Notes: generated from the letters alone by a model not told the origin. Shown: positions 33,247-46,631, counted from the first letter of the stretch. The stretch: 64,000 nucleotides of DNA from Tuctoria greenei (GCA_036927565.1 JAYESD010000004.1:95794942-95858941), one strand, 5' to 3'. A program made the numbers and translations.

Positions 33247-36200
33247 ATGCGGCACCCAACAGCACACAAGAAAAACTATACAAAATAACCAATACAAATA
33301 TTTTATTTTACAAGGTGATTCTCTTTTACAACATAATATACAACGCAGCATAATATTTTATACCCACACTCTCAACTAACTATGCACAAGAGAAGCTGTC
33401 CATGCCCGCGGACGCTTCTCACTAGCCGCACGAAGAAGAGAGCAGCGGCAAGGTTTCCGTGAGATATACCTCTCGATATTCTTGAGGTCTCACGGAAAAC
33501 CACAACATAAGCATAAGCTAATGATACCTACAAAACCACAATAGAGCAACCGTGAGGTTGACGCTCAGCGAGACTTAACCGTCTCACCTAAGGCATGAAA
33601 CTCTACATGTTGGAAACTCTAAATAACGGAAGCTGAATTTGCGTAAAGGACACACCTACAAGTGAATCCTTACTTTCATTTTTAGCATCAAGTTAAGGCT
33701 TCATAGAAAGTAAATTTAATTTGCACTACAACTACTGCATACATGTTTGCAATAAAATTTTATATCAAGAAGTATCAAATTCCGATAAACCATGTTTACT
33801 TCTTACGATGTCAAGACTCAATGTCCAAGTATGCTCAAATAACCGCGAGCGACGGTGATTGCAACCATTAGACACCCGGACTGCACGATACGTACGCCCA
33901 TAGTCGGAGTTGTGATGGCACACTCCACTGATGTCGCACGCAGCCACCTTTTCCAAGATTCAACTACATCAAAATAGTTCGATTGACCCGAACAGCAAGC
34001 TCCCTCAAGGTGCACCTCCACTGTGAGATGTTCATGAGCGAGTTGACTCCCACTGTACTAACAGCCGTCAGCTTAAGCCAATTGAAAAGGTTCCAACATA
34101 GGATCCTCAAGGTACATCGGTTTATTGGGTCCCATATATCCAGTATGCACCTGGTAAAATTCAAACTTGTCCAACAGGACCAAGCACGAGATGGATCTTA
34201 ATTGACACAGGCAGGATTACACCCAGGACCATGTCCTGCCGCATCCTACGCCTCTGCCCGGTCTCTAATTCATTAAGGTAAATCCTCACAATTCAACTCA
34301 TGATTCCAATCTAGTGATAATCCACGTGCTAGTCTCGCGAGTAGATCCAAACCACTCGACTTCTACGGAATCTTTCACTAAATAGTTAAACATAACATAT
34401 AGAAACGTGGAGTATTACTCTACCCAAACCTCTCAGGGATAATCTGGTCATGCAATTGGATTTCATTGCAAAAGACCTAATGCACAATACATATCATCCA
34501 TATAGTGTGTAGAAATGAAAACTTTGCAAGATTTCTTAAATGTAAACCGGGGCTTGCCTTAGGTTGCGACTAGGTAAATGTGAATAATTCAAAGGCTTTA
34601 TCATCTGGATGCATCTTCTCATCACTTTCCTGCCCCCCTATCTTTGATGTTGCTTGGGCAAATATTGCTGGCAGCAAAGTCCACCCTTGTTCCTCCTCCT
34701 CCTAGTGATGCTCCCCGTCCATCTCCACTCATCCATTGCCATCGTCCTGATCACTATCGATATGATAATGCGTATGAAAATATTGCAACTTAGTAACATA
34801 ATAACTGCATGAAAAATCAGGAATGATGAAGATTGTTGATGTGGAACAGCTCGACTTGAATGTGTACATATAACCAAGAGAGACTAAGGTGGAGTAGAGA
34901 AGGTTCAAGATGTGAAATGAAACATGCAAAGAAAAGATCACAACTAAGCAAATTAAGAATGAAGTTTCATAACCCATGAATGAATACCTAGATAGGAGTG
35001 AGAGGTTTGTAGCTGGGCTGTACAGAAACAGAGAAGACTCAACACGAAACATGGGAGGATTGATGTATGAAATGAAATGAGTAATATTTTGGACATATGG
35101 ATTCTTCATTCAAAAACTGGGGTTAAAGAGTTCTACTGGAACTGGGAATTTTACAGTGAAATCATGTGTTCATGGAGGACTACTCATAAAAAGTTCAGAT
35201 TTAGGAATGATAGATTGTGTTCTACAAAATTCTCAATGGATTGAGGCTTCTCTGAATTTTTATGTAAAAACAGGAGCTTTGTCATGAGTGAAAGTGTCTT
35301 TTCTGGATATTGTTCTTTATAATGAGTCAACCTTAATCTGTTTGACATTTTTCTATGCTTCCTAGAGGGAGATATGAATTTTACACAGTTCATTGATGTT
35401 TCTGAAAAAAATTCTGGACTTTTATTGATTTTGCAATTAACCTGAGATAAACCTCCAGAATTAATCACTTAATCAAGGTTAATTAGGATGCAATTTTTAC
35501 TATGATTCAAGGATATTATGAAGACTACTCTGGTAAAGTTTGGAAATTTTTAAATGGTATTTGCTTTTGTAATAACTTCCCAGGTGATATAAAGAAAAGG
35601 AATTATTCAGAAAAACAAGAGGAGTTTGATACTGATTGATGATGCAATGCAAAGTACTTGAAATGAGGAGTCTAAAGAAATTTATTTGACAATTTTTGGC
35701 CATTCCTACAGGGAGTATTGTATTTCTAAAGTTTGAATCATTTTTTTGCATTTGTTTTCTATTATAAACTCACTTAACCATTGATCGGGGCCCACCATTT
35801 AAAATGCTCCAATCAGAAGGAAGCCACACGAAGGCTACAAAGATTGCACGCACTGTCACAAAGGATCCTCAGCCACAACATATCCAGAGAAGTGGATTAG
35901 AGACCGACTGGTGGGACCCGGGGCCTGGTCTTCTTCAAGCTCCGGATTAGGCGGCGCGCGTGGCTCACGGCGGACAGAGCTGGGCGGCGCTCCGCCGGCG
36001 TAGGGTATCCGGTGCTCCATGGGGTTGGTTCTCTCCGCCTGGGGGTTTTAGACCATGGGGAACACAGTGGTGTGGACAGGGGAGGCCGGGAAGGGCCGGA
36101 GATCGCCTCTCTACAGCAGCGGTGGACGGCCTTACTCCGGTGTGCTCGTAGATCAAGGAGGATCAACTAAACAGCATGTAATTCGATCTAAAAGTAGCAT

Positions 36201-37603
36201 TGGGACATGGGGAACAAGAATCTGACTTGCAAACTTGTGGAAATCGGCTTGAATTAGGAATTCACCCTTGACCTAGGGTTTCGGCGGCCGAATTGGGAGA
36301 AATTTGGATTCCTGGGACTAGGGTCGATTATTTTTGATATTATTTGATGCACGAGGTTCGTGAGAACATGGGAAATCTATTATCTGATTTGATTGGAGAG
36401 TTTCCACATGTGGAACATGAATTGCTAGACTCCTTCCACTCTGTTCTAAGAACCCGACGGGGAGGAAAAAGGAAATACGGCGCCAACAGAGTTTACATCA
36501 AGGAGGGAGTTTGAAAGACGTTAAGAAGGGTTGGCGGACCTTATTGCGTGCTGGTTGAACTTGGACCAAGGCCGAAGATGTTAGGCACTGTGGCGAGATT
36601 TTGGCGGCTCCACCGAAGAGGTCAAAGACGATTCCGCCATAGGGCAGCTCGGGGAAGACCAGGGGAGAGATTGGCACCACTTGGCGATGATGATAGAGCC
36701 TCGGAGATGCTGTGACACCCTCGACTGCTCTGAGAACGACAGAGGAACAACTGGCCATCATTGAGCCTAGGGGCGGTGGCAAATGAAAAAGGAGAAGCCT
36801 CTGTTCTAGTGATCGTTGTTGCAGGAAAGATGGTGCGCATGTAGGGGAGAACTAGGGCTTGCGCGTGCTCTGCTATTTGGCTTAGGGCGGGGCTGCAGCA
36901 GCAGCGGTGCTGTGCTGCTCGGTGGCGCCTCGGCGAGCTGAGAACTGGGTGCCGGTGCTCTGCCTGATGGAAGAAAAGCATCGAGAAACATTGGGAGCGT
37001 TAGCAACAAACTGAAAACAGAAAAGATCGATAAGGGCAACGTATTGCACTCTGTGGCCAGGCTGTTAGATGTGCATCAGTGGCACATGCAAAAGGAGGAG
37101 GCGGCGCCCTGTGGTCTGCAGCTGATAAGGGAGAAAGCCAGAGGCGGTAACTGGTTTGGTGTGACTGACTCATGGGGTCCACACTTCTCTCTTTTCCTCT
37201 TTCTTTTAAATCCACTTTCGGCTAACAATTGTGCTCTAAAAATTTGAATTTTGGCTGGGTAGCTATCAGGCATACAGAGAATTTATTTGTGAAATAATTT
37301 CTGAGAATTTACCAATTTGATTTTGATCTTCAAATTCGAATTTGAATTCAGCTTTTGGCTCTTGCTTTGAAGTTTCTCTATTTCCTTTGCAAAACCAGCA
37401 GTACCACTGAATCATTTACTTTAATTAATTTGTTCATTTAAATTCTCATATTTTGCTTAATTAAACTAAAATTTTAAATAAGTTTGAACTTTTAACTTCA
37501 TGTATTTGAATTCTTAACCATCACTTGTACTTAATCCTCTGTACTTTCTCTTATAAATCATTTCCAGACTTGAATTGCATGTTACTGATTTTGAGGCTTT
37601 TAC
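33247..37603 (-). repeat. Diverged non-coding repeat, copy B, head-to-tail with A
   Basis: It starts TGCGGCACCCAACAGCACAC, the counterpart of 28433 in copy A, but lacks the ~45 bases that precede that word in A. It ends where Tekay-family coding sequence begins (37604). Order of conserved blocks is the same as in A, at roughly similar spacing. No supportable gene is present; ORFs at 35897-37215 lie in the GC-rich block and show only compositional bias. Confidence 0.55.
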
Positions 37604-38022
37604 AGACAACAACACCTGTGTTGGTTTTGCTGGATGTGCGCAAAAGGTTTCATATCTATTGTGACGCATCAAGGCAGGGACTTGGATGTGTCCTCATGCA
37701 AGAAGGTCATGTAGTAGCCTATGCATCGAGGCAATTGAAGAAACATGAGCAGAATTATCCTACACTTGATCTCGAACTTGCAGCCCTAGTGCGTGCATTG
37801 AAGATATGGAGACACTACATCCTTGGTCATAGGTGCGAGATTTACACAGACCACAAGAGCCTCAAGTACATATTCACGCAAACGGACCTGAATTTGAGGC
37901 AACGAAGATGGTTGGAGCTCATCAAGGATTATGACGTAGGAATCAACTATCATCCAGGGAAGGCTAATGTAGTGGCCGATGCTATGAGTCGGAATGGAGT
38001 AAGCCACCAACTCACGGTTTGA
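37604..38022 (+). pseudogene. RNase H fragment of T3
   Basis: The Gypsy RNase H is intact from IYCDASRQGLGCVLMQ through SRQLKKHEQNYPTLDLELAA, EIYTDHKSLKYIF and YHPGKANVVADAMSRNG. It preserves the DAMSR segment that T1 has lost. The upstream part of the frame (37525-37600) is unrelated flanking DNA, so the predicted start has no meaning. The frame ends at a TGA at 38020 where the conserved reading would continue. Confidence 0.85.
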
Positions 38023-38058
38023 GAGCTGCCATCCGAGCTATGCAAGGAGTTTGAACAG

Positions 38059-39510
38059 TTGAATCTTGAGTTTGTGAATGAGATAGGAATAATGGAGTTA
38101 AGTCCAACCTTAGAGCAAGAAATTCGAGAAGGTCAGACCAAGGATGAGAAAACTCAAGAAATCAAGGAAATGACTCAAGAAGGGAGAGAATTCAGATTTT
38201 ATGAGGATGACCATGAAACTCTATGGCTTGGGAAACAGATTGTTGTGCCCAATGTAAGGCATATTCAGGAAACAATATTAAACTAGGCGCATGACTCACC
38301 TTACACAATCCATCCCGGCAGTACAAAGATGTACAAGGACTTGAAGACATGTTATTGGTGGGCCAACATGCAAGCAGAGTACGTTGCACTATGTGATGTA
38401 TGCCAACGAGTCAAAGCCGAGCATCAAAGGCCAGCCGGATTATTACAGCCATTGAAGATTCAGGAGTGGAAGTGGGAATAAATAAGTGTGGACTTCATGG
38501 TTGGATTACCGCAAACCCAATTCCGTTATGACTCAATATGGGTTATTGTGGATCGGTTGACCAAATCAGCTCATTTCATACATGTCAAGACCACATATAC
38601 CACCGCAAAGCTAGTAGAATTGTACATGGAGCATATTGTGTGCCAACATGGAGTTCTGAAGAAAATAGTCTCGGATCGAGGTTCTCAGTTCACATCTAGG
38701 TTCTAGCAGAAACTGCATGAAGCTATGGGTACAAGGTTAAATTTCAGCTCAGCATATCATCCACAGACCGATGGACAAGCCGAGAGGACTAACCAAATAT
38801 TAGAAGACGTGTTGAGAGCTTGCGCCTTGAAGCATGGACACATCAGGGACAAGAGCTTGCCGTATGCTGAATTCTCCTACAATAACAGTTACCAAGCCAT
38901 CTTGAAGATGTCCCCATATGAAGCACTATATGGAAGGAAGTTTAGGACACCCCTGTTTTGGAACGAGACAGGATAGAACCAAGTATTTGGGCCTGATGTG
39001 TTGCAAGAAGTTGAGAAGCAAGTTCAGACAATCTGCGAGAATTTGAGGGCCGCTCAGTCAAGAAAAAAAAACTTAGTCGAAGAAACATAGTCATTGAAGT
39101 GGGAGACTTCATATATCTCAAAGTGTCACCTAAGCGAGGTCATAAGTGATTTAACGTAAGAGGCAAGTTGTCACCTCACTATATTGGACCATTTAGGATT
39201 TTGGCCAAACGTGGAGAAGTGGCATATACATTGGAATGCGAGTACATCTTTCCGATGTTCATTATGTGTTTCATGTTTCTCAGCTCAAGAAGTGCTTGAG
39301 GGTACCAGAGGAACAAGTGCCAATGGAAGAATTAGAATTAGAGGCAGATTTGACTTACGCAGAGCAACCTGTCAAAATTTTGGAAACCAAGGAGAGGGTT
39401 ACAAGAAACAAGGTGATTTGACGGTGCAAAGTACAATGGAAGCATCACGCAGAATCGGAAGCAACTTGAGAGCTTGAAGATGAACTCAATAAAGAATTTC
39501 CCTATCTCTT
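38059..39510 (+). pseudogene. Integrase and chromodomain-like tail of T3 (fragmented)
   Basis: Pieces in order are: linker and zinc region (38059-38286, then a TAG at 38284 before the His motif), YVALCDVCQRVKAEHQ (38380), core MVGLPQTQ...IVDRLTKSAHFI (38500), SDRGSQFTS (38670), a TAG just after it (38704), GQAERTNQ (38780) carrying the third catalytic residue, LPYAEFSYNNSYQ (38860), and KKCLRVPEEQVPMEELELEADLTYAEQP (39290-39370, quoted in part) in a shifted frame. It is clearly dead. Confidence 0.83.
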
Positions 39511-39561
39511 TCCTTCTACGTCAAATCTCGAGGGTGACATTCATTTTAAGGGGGATAGGTT

Positions 39562-42421
39562 TGTAACACCCTCATTTTCATGCATAATACATTGCATACA
39601 TTCTCATAAATGTTTAACATTAAGACATGTAAAAAGCAACAAGATTAAAATGAATTTAGGACAAGACAACAATTTAAAACTGTCAGGGTGCAGACCTTCC
39701 GGCCATAACCCCGGACTAGTCCGGTGATCCTATTCTTCCTCAGGAAATTCAGTTCTTTCAGAGCACGGACTTGTTCGGCACCATGCACGGACTAGTCCGG
39801 TTTGGTCTTTGATGTTGTCCAGACTTGTCCGTGGTTCAAGCGGACAAGTCTGTTCCTTTTTGAATTTTAGTCCGGAAAACCTTCTCTTTGCCACCCTGGA
39901 CTTGTCCGGTCTGTAACCCCGGACTTGTCCGATTTTGTTTCTGTTCAGATCGGACTTGTCCGAAGCCACAACGGACTTGTCCGAAAATGTCTCTGTACAA
40001 TAAGGGACAAGTTCGGCTCCTAGCGGACTAGTCTGGCCTGCAGAAACCAACTCGAATGCTGTTATTTCTCCACAATTGGCTTTTTGGTAATTGTCTTGAT
40101 TGGGCCAAAGAACTTTGTACCCAACCTCAGAGGAGCCCAAGTGGACCCACCCCAGCCTCCACCCACCTTAGACTTGAAATCCATCAAACCCTACCACCTC
40201 GACCTCTATATAAACAACCCATCACCCCAACTTTTCATCTCTTTGCCACAATTGAAGAAACCCTCAACCCTAGTTCATGGCAGCCGCCATCAAGAGAAGA
40301 TCCAGCAGCAAGGAGGAGGCAGAAAACACGAAGGAGGACCAATGAAGCAAGATCTTCATCGACTTTTTGTTCTTCATATCCAATTCACCCTCAACTCTCC
40401 ATCATCAACCCTAATCGTCAAGATTCGAGTTTCACATCCAATTCTTGATCCTTCGAGATCAAAGCACGTGGTATACCCTCTACTTTCACTTTTCCATGTG
40501 AATTCAATCCCAATTCTCGATGATCAAGAAAACCCTAAATTGCAACTTCTGTATAGGGCGGACTAGTCAAGCCCTGGTAGCGGACTAGTTCGGTGACTGA
40601 ATCTGTTTCAGGCTGAATTAATCCCAATTTTGTTAAAATAAACTCGAAACCTGTTCAAACTTGTTAAACATCATTATAACAAGTAGGTAAACATTAATAG
40701 CAACTTATTAACAAGTTTCACCTCATAATTGCATTATTCATGCATGTCATGGCATATTGAGTAATATATGAGCATTTATTGATTGTAATGTCTATTTCGT
40801 ATGTTTGTTGTGTGGAATAGAAGGTGTTGCGCTAGAGGGTTTTGTAGAGGACCTCCAGTACCAGAACTTCGAAGCTTTTGACCGTAATCAACCTCACGAG
40901 CAAGACAAGTGTCGTTGCTCATTTCGATCCTATTTTTAAATGTTTTGTTTGTAAAACTGCATGCTTGTGTCAATTTGATGGGAAACCCATTTATAGGTGT
41001 TTGCTAGTCTTGTTTGGCCATCCTTGTCGCTTGGAATATATTATAGAGAGTCGGGAAGGGTATTTTACCTTTTGCTTCGCTCTAATTAATTGGGATGGGA
41101 AAACAACCAAATGGCTTAATTATGAACTAATGGATGATGAGCATTGATGAACATGGTTAATTGGTAACATGGGACTTGGGAGATCTAAGCAAGCAAGGTT
41201 TGGGGACTGGGTTGGTTGATATGGTGGTTTGCTTGCCTTGGATCTAAGGACCGGTTCATGCAAGAATAAGCCAGAACAACAGTTCCACCACAAGGACAAG
41301 TATGGGTGCGGCTTAGCCAATTAATTAGGAGTATTACCAGCATTGATTCACATCATTTGGAGGAGCGGGGGATGGGAGTCGGTTGGGTTTGCAATAGTGG
41401 CAGCACTTCCCTGGGACCCGAACAGCAGAAGAGGGGGCCCTTGGTTGGATGTGCTCAGTTGGAGGCATCATCACCAGTAAAACCTTAGTGGGTCTAAACA
41501 TGTTGTAGTCCCTTTGTAAAGGATATTTTATGATCTCTTGGCCATACACCTAAGGAAGTGTAATTGGCATAAGGGAGGTTTCTTTAGTTGCCGATGGGTG
41601 ATGAAATCACGAACTTGTGGGTAAAGTGGTATAACCTCTACAAAGTGTTAAAAACTATCATGATAGACGTGTTCCTGGTTAAGAGCACCTGGATGACCTA
41701 CATAATTAGAGTGGAACTTGGGATTTGGTATGGTTATGGTTGGGTTATGGTAATGGTTATGGTAATGGTTATTGTTATGGTTTGAGTTGTGATAGTTGAA
41801 TGTGGTCGATGATAATGGTAAGAACTTGGTATTTGGATGGATAATCATTCTTGGATGTGATATAATAGTAGTTGATGGTATTGGACTTGTTATTGGTAAT
41901 TATTTGGGTTATGTTGGGATTAATTCACATAGACATCTTAGGATGCTTTTTACATGTTTTAAATGTACTTTTTAGCAATTAGCCATTGTTTATTATCATT
42001 CCTTGTTTAAGTTACATGTCATACTTTCCCACACTTGCTGAGTACGACATGTTCTCATGCTTGCAATTCTTACACCAATAGTTTCAGGTGATGTTTGGGA
42101 GTACCCTGAGAATAATGCAGAGTACTAGGCTATGTGCTACCGTCGACTTGCCTGTGGTCTTGCTTGGATCCGCGCTACCCTTTTTGCTCAGTTTGCTTAG
42201 TTGCTTAATTAGATTATTTCTGTTGTAGTAGTATTATCATTATTGATCATTAGAGTTGTAATTTGAGGATTATTTGAATATTGTAATAAAAGTACCTTCT
42301 TAATTAACTTGTGTTGTGGTAATCTTCTGTATATCGTTTGTGATGCACTCGTGTATGTGTGTTAAACATCCTGTTCGTACATATATTGCACTTGGTTCAT
42401 TTTTCAAAACTGGGTGTCACA
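39562..42421 (+). repeat. 3' LTR of T3 (2860 bp)
   Basis: It starts TGTAACACCCTCATTTTC and ends TGGGTGTCACA. The order of parts is as in T1: palindromic CGGACTAGTCCG/CGGACTTGTCCG array (about 39710-40040), TATA box 40207-40214, second palindrome pair near 40558-40595, and a GGTTATGG/GGTAATGG simple-sequence tract (41725-41790). A purine tract precedes it at 39547-39559. Confidence 0.92.
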
Positions 42422-42931
42422 CAATTCAAGGTAGTTTGCACAACTAGTTACTTGTGGGTTCATTGCTTTAATTTATTAGAGGCTCTAGTTGTAGCTTTGT
42501 GTTCTAAACAACTAGAGTAGTGATTTAGAACGTAAGTGTGGTGCTTAGGTTAGAAATCACTACTAAATATCTCGTGGCAATAGGTGGGCAATAGGTGGTG
42601 ACAGCCCTATCTTTCCTTAGTAATCCTCCACGTTCAGCTATGCCATAGGCTCTTGGCGGGAGTCATCCTAGTGTTGCTAGGAGTAAACCCGTGCCAGAAG
42701 CAAGCTACTATCGCAAACATCTTTGAATTAGAAACAATACTTTGAATTCCTCTCTGTTCCTTGCCTACAGAAAAACTTCACGTCCTTGGGTGAATTTGTT
42801 CGTAAGATTAGCACACACGTTCATTGTATTCGTTACCCTTGGGAATAATCTTTAAGGGGAAGTACTACATGAAAGTTTCTATGTGCTTGCGGATTTTCAT
42901 CTTTGACATAAGAAACGTTAACAAGCATTTT

Positions 42932-42949
42932 TGGTGCCATTGTCGGGGA
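42932..42949 (+). other. Primer-binding site of the Athila-like element
   Basis: TGGTGCCATTGTCGGGGA is three or four substitutions from the TGGCGCCGTTGCCGGGGA site usual in Athila-type elements. It follows AACAAGCATTT, a typical LTR end. Confidence 0.65.
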
Positions 42950-43072
42950 ATGATTGCTGTTAACTTTGAACTGGGTTCACCCTCATATTTATCTTCTTAC
43001 CTTACCTTTCCTTTCCTTTTCTTACCACCACCACATATGGAGTAGCCACCATTCTTTCTTATTCTGCCCCAA

Positions 43073-43858
43073 ATGGCGAGTTCTGTGAGCCACCTCCTTT
43101 GGCGGATCCCATTTGTTCTACTAACTATGAACTTCGCATAGCTTTATAGCCATGGTTTGGGAACAATTCTTATTACGAACGGATAGTGAAAACCCTTATC
43201 ACCATCTATGGGAGTTCGAACAATTGTGTTCATGCCTTCTAATCAAAGGAATGATGCAGGAAACTCTTAAATGGATGTTGTTTCTTTTATCCCTCAAGGA
43301 AAAAGCTAAACAATAGTACGACCACAACGTTGGGAAGACAAACAGAAATTGGAATAAATTACGAGACATATTTTGACATACTTTCTTTCCAATTGCTCGA
43401 ATTTTTTCCTTACGAAAGGAAGTATTATGCTTCCTGCAGACGGAAAAGGAATCCATAGGTGCAGCTTGGGATAGATTTTCTCTTTAGAGAAATTCTGACC
43501 CAGATTTTCCATCCCTAATCCATTGCTTTTGCAACACTTATACATGGGGTTGAACAAAGAGTCTGCCCTAGATCCTGACATTATGGCTAGAGGATCTTTC
43601 CTCCATAAGATGCCGGAGGAAGCCAAGGTTCTTTTGGATCGAATTCTAGAAAATTATTCCTTGGTTATGGATCTTAATGAGCCCCCTCGAAAGGAATTCG
43701 TGTCAAGAACTGGGGATAAATCCATGGACAAGGATGAACCTATTTCTTTCTTATCCCAAACCTTGCTGGAAGAATCCTCTCTTGAACAAAAAAACTACGA
43801 AGGAAGAAGAAACTCAACCATCGGAGTTTCCCTTTTACTTCGAGGAATAAATATTTGA
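43073..43858 (+). pseudogene. Athila-like gag remnant
   Basis: ATG 43073 starts a short in-frame piece. The next ~400 bp contain many stops but still show Athila gag words in shifting frames. From 43523 a 111-codon frame has MGLNKESALDPDIMARGSFL and EEAKVLLDRILENYS, which match the end of the Athila gag core. No zinc knuckle can be seen. Confidence 0.65.
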
Positions 43859-44327
43859 AGATTTTGGAAATACCTCGAGGTACTGTTGCAAGAGACACCA
43901 CACATGGAGCAGCCACCATAGGAAGCTGTCATTGCCACTAACTCCACCTGACCCACCTGATAGAGTGTTCGTCCAATAGACGGTCAAGGAGTTAACCTCT
44001 ATTCTAAGTGTAGAATGGACTGCAGAAATTGAGCAGTCACCCAAAATCCTTCGGATGACCTCACCTTTGCCAACCATTCTGTGTTTTATTAGAGGAACAC
44101 CAATGAGGGTCCTATAACAACCCACTGTTGGAGCAAATCTCACTTCCGACTCTTGTGCTCTCGCCATTCAGGGTGATGTTCCATTGGCACCAATATGTAA
44201 ATCCTTCGAAGATTCTATCGGAAACATACTTGAAGGACGCAGGGTTTTGCAACACGTATCTATAAGACACAAAGATAGGTAGGCTATATTAGACTTCCAT
44301 GTGTTTGAAATCTAAGATTTCGACATT

Positions 44328-44690
44328 ATGATCAGAATTCCAATTGAGAAATTTCTCATAGAAATCCCCTTGGAAGGAAACCTAAATGTCAAAGTTGGAG
44401 GGAGTAAGTTATCTATTCCTATCCTGCGGTCCAAGAAAACATTTGCAGAATCTCCCATCCAAGATGAACCAATAGAGGAGGTTATGACTCTTCAATTCAT
44501 AGTACTCCCTGAAATTGAAGGAGAAGAAGATTTCATCCAAGAGGAGGATGGATTTCAAGAAGCAATTGAATTGCCAAAAGAAGAGTTCTCTTCAAAACCT
44601 CCCATTGAACTCAAAATTCTACCTTCAGGCCTATGTTATGCCTTACTAAATGGAGATTTGAAACTCCTGTCATCATAAGTGACAACCTTT
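44328..44690 (+). pseudogene. Athila-like protease-RT linker
   Basis: A 116-codon frame ends PPIELKILPSGLCYALLNGD, the conserved segment just before RT in Athila elements. The reading continues in another frame (ETPVIISDNLSSDETLKLIV, then EKHRAVFGYSLQDLKGISPA) from about 44650. The acidic middle part is typical of this linker. Confidence 0.65.
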
Positions 44691-44819
44691 CAAGTGATGA
44701 AACGCTCAAACTCATAGTCATGTTAGAAAAGCATAGAGCTGTTTTTGGCTATTCACTACAAGATCTCAAGGGAATTAGTCCAGCGTTATCTCCCCTCGAG
44801 GGAACCTCAAAAGCGATTG

Positions 44820-45803
44820 AATAATACGATGCGGGAAGTTGTCAAGAAGGAAGTCTTGAAACTTCTGCATGCCGGGATTATCTATCCTGTTCCTCATAGT
44901 GAATGGGTGAACCCAGTTCAAGTAGAGCCTAAGAAAGGAGGTATGACGATCGTTCAAAATGAGAAGAATGAGTTAATTCCTTAATGAACCGTCATGGGTT
45001 GGAGGATGTGCATTGATTACAAAAAACTTAACAAGACTACAAGAAAGAATCATTTTCAACTACCCTTGATGGGTTGGCAGAACACTCCTACTTTTGTTTC
45101 CTTGATGGGTATTTGGAATATCATCAGATCCCAATCAATCCCAACGATCAAAGTAAGACCACATTCACATTTACTTACGGAACTTACACCGACCGGTGTA
45201 TGTCTTTTGGACTGTGTAATGCTCCTGCCTCTTTCCAAAGATGCATGATGTCTATCTTTTCTGATGTGATTGAGGAGATAATGGAAGTTTTCATGGACAA
45301 TTTCTCTGTCTATGGAAAAACTTCTGATCATTGTCTGGAAAATTTAGACAAGGTCTTACAAAGATGCGAAGAGAAGGACCTTATGCTTAATCGGGAAAAG
45401 TGCCACTTCATGGTTCGTGAAGGCATCGTTCTTTGACACTTAATGTCTGAGAGAGTGATAGAGGTAGACAAATCAAAGATTGAAGTTATTGAAAAACATC
45501 CACCTCCAATCAATGTTATAGGAATCTGTAGCTTTTTAGGTCATGCAGAGTACTATTCTCGATTCATCAAAGATTTCTCAAAAATCACTGGACCTCTCAC
45601 CAACCTATTAGCTATGGAAGCTCACTTTGATTTTGATAATGAATGCCTTAAATCATTTGATATACTCAAAATGCACCCATCTCAACTCCAATCATCCAAA
45701 CTACAATTCAAAATCATGTGTGATGCTAGCAACTTTGTTGTTGGTGCGGTCATAGGTCAAACCAAAGATAAAATGCATCATGCAATAGCCTACTGTCGAG
45801 GTG
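44820..45803 (+). pseudogene. Athila-like reverse transcriptase and start of RNase H
   Basis: RT motifs are KKEVLKLLHAGIIYPVPHSE, PVQVEPKKGGM, WRMCIDYKKLNK, CFLDGYLEYHQIPI, CMSFGLCNAPASFQRC and the catalytic box, here FMDNFSVYG (about 45290-45310), where one of the two invariant Asp is Asn. FLGHAEYYSRFIKDFSKI and the RNase H start IMCDASNFVVGAVIGQ (about 45713) follow. Frameshifts near 45060 and stops at 44820, 44983 and 45435 break it. Confidence 0.82.
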
Positions 45804-46631
45804 TGTGATCGACACATCCCTGGAACTACTAGATCATAGCCCGCGAAGGTTCTTGATTGGTTGGGGCATGCGTGAGATTATGAACAAGACAATGACTTGG
45901 TGGTTTTACGTGGTTCGGCCCGCCTGAGCGTAACACACTACTCCACGGGATGAGTTGTTGTATGTTTGAGTGTATGGCGCTTATGAGCGTGTCAGATTCG
46001 TTGTCTATGTATCGTGCAATGCAACCCTTTTATAGTCTAAGGACAGGCCGTTACATCGGCCTGGCCTGACATGTGGCCCTGGAGGTAGTTAACTGCCTAA
46101 GATGCGATCTGTGCATATTAAGGGCAATTAACCAGCATGATAACGTGCCTTAATGGCTGCATTACTGTTGTTAAGAATCTTCTGATTGTGTGTCATTAAT
46201 ATGGCATTAATGACACGCAATCAGGTCTTGTAACTGTATCTTTAACTGTCACTTGAATGTCTACCCGTTGGAGATCAGCTAGTCTCTTCGTTGCTATCTC
46301 AGGTTCGGGGGTTCGGCACGTGGCCGCTCTGGAGCTTCTCGTCGTGGGGAGGTAGGTCCGGAGCCACTATACACGTGGCAGCACCACAGCTTCCCTCTCC
46401 TGGGGGTTAGATCCGGGGTTACTAGACACGTGGCAAGACCGGAGCTTCCCTACGGGGGGAGTTAGGTCCGGCCTTGTGTTACACGTGGCATTGCCGGAGC
46501 TACCCAAACGAGGGAGGCAGGTCCAGTGCTGTGTAGCACGGGTAGCCTCCGGAGGTCTTCAACTCGGACAGGTAGAACTCCTTAACGTTTCTTGCGGTAT
46601 CATGGGGTACCCGGTATGCAAGGTACCGACA
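45804..46631 (-). repeat. 3' LTR of Tat2
   Basis: It shares with the Tat1 LTR the block ACGTGGTTCGG-CCGCCTGAGCGTAA (about 45911), CCTTTTATAGT (46026), CATTAATATGGCATTAATGACA (about 46194, quoted in part) and the end GGTACCGACA. Between these it is strongly diverged. GTCCGGAGC/ACCGGAGCT words recur at 46300-46560. The exact left edge is inferred from LTR length and a TG at 45804. Confidence 0.75.

Larger units (their letters stand above)
37604..42421 (+). mobile_element. 5'-truncated Tekay-like chromovirus, copy T3
   Basis: Homology to T1 begins abruptly inside the RNase H (aligned with about 5525 of T1) and runs through integrase, purine tract and a complete 3' LTR. No 5' LTR, gag, protease or RT is present, so the element was truncated by deletion, recombination or a later rearrangement at the junction with repeat B. 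Confidence 0.88.
42422..45803 (+). mobile_element. Athila-like Ty3/Gypsy remnant
   Basis: A leader with an Athila/Tat-type primer site (42932-42949), degenerate gag, protease-RT linker, RT and the start of RNase H are present; integrase and 3' LTR are missing. It ends where the LTR of Tat2 begins (about 45804), so Tat2 probably inserted into it, the remainder lying outside the window. About 42422-42926 is probably LTR-derived, but its left end is lost at T3. Confidence 0.75.

Noticed and set aside
35897..37215. Short ORFs with Arg/Pro-rich products in repeat copy B
   Set aside because: Same GC-rich block as in copy A; no domain, no conserved frame between A and B.
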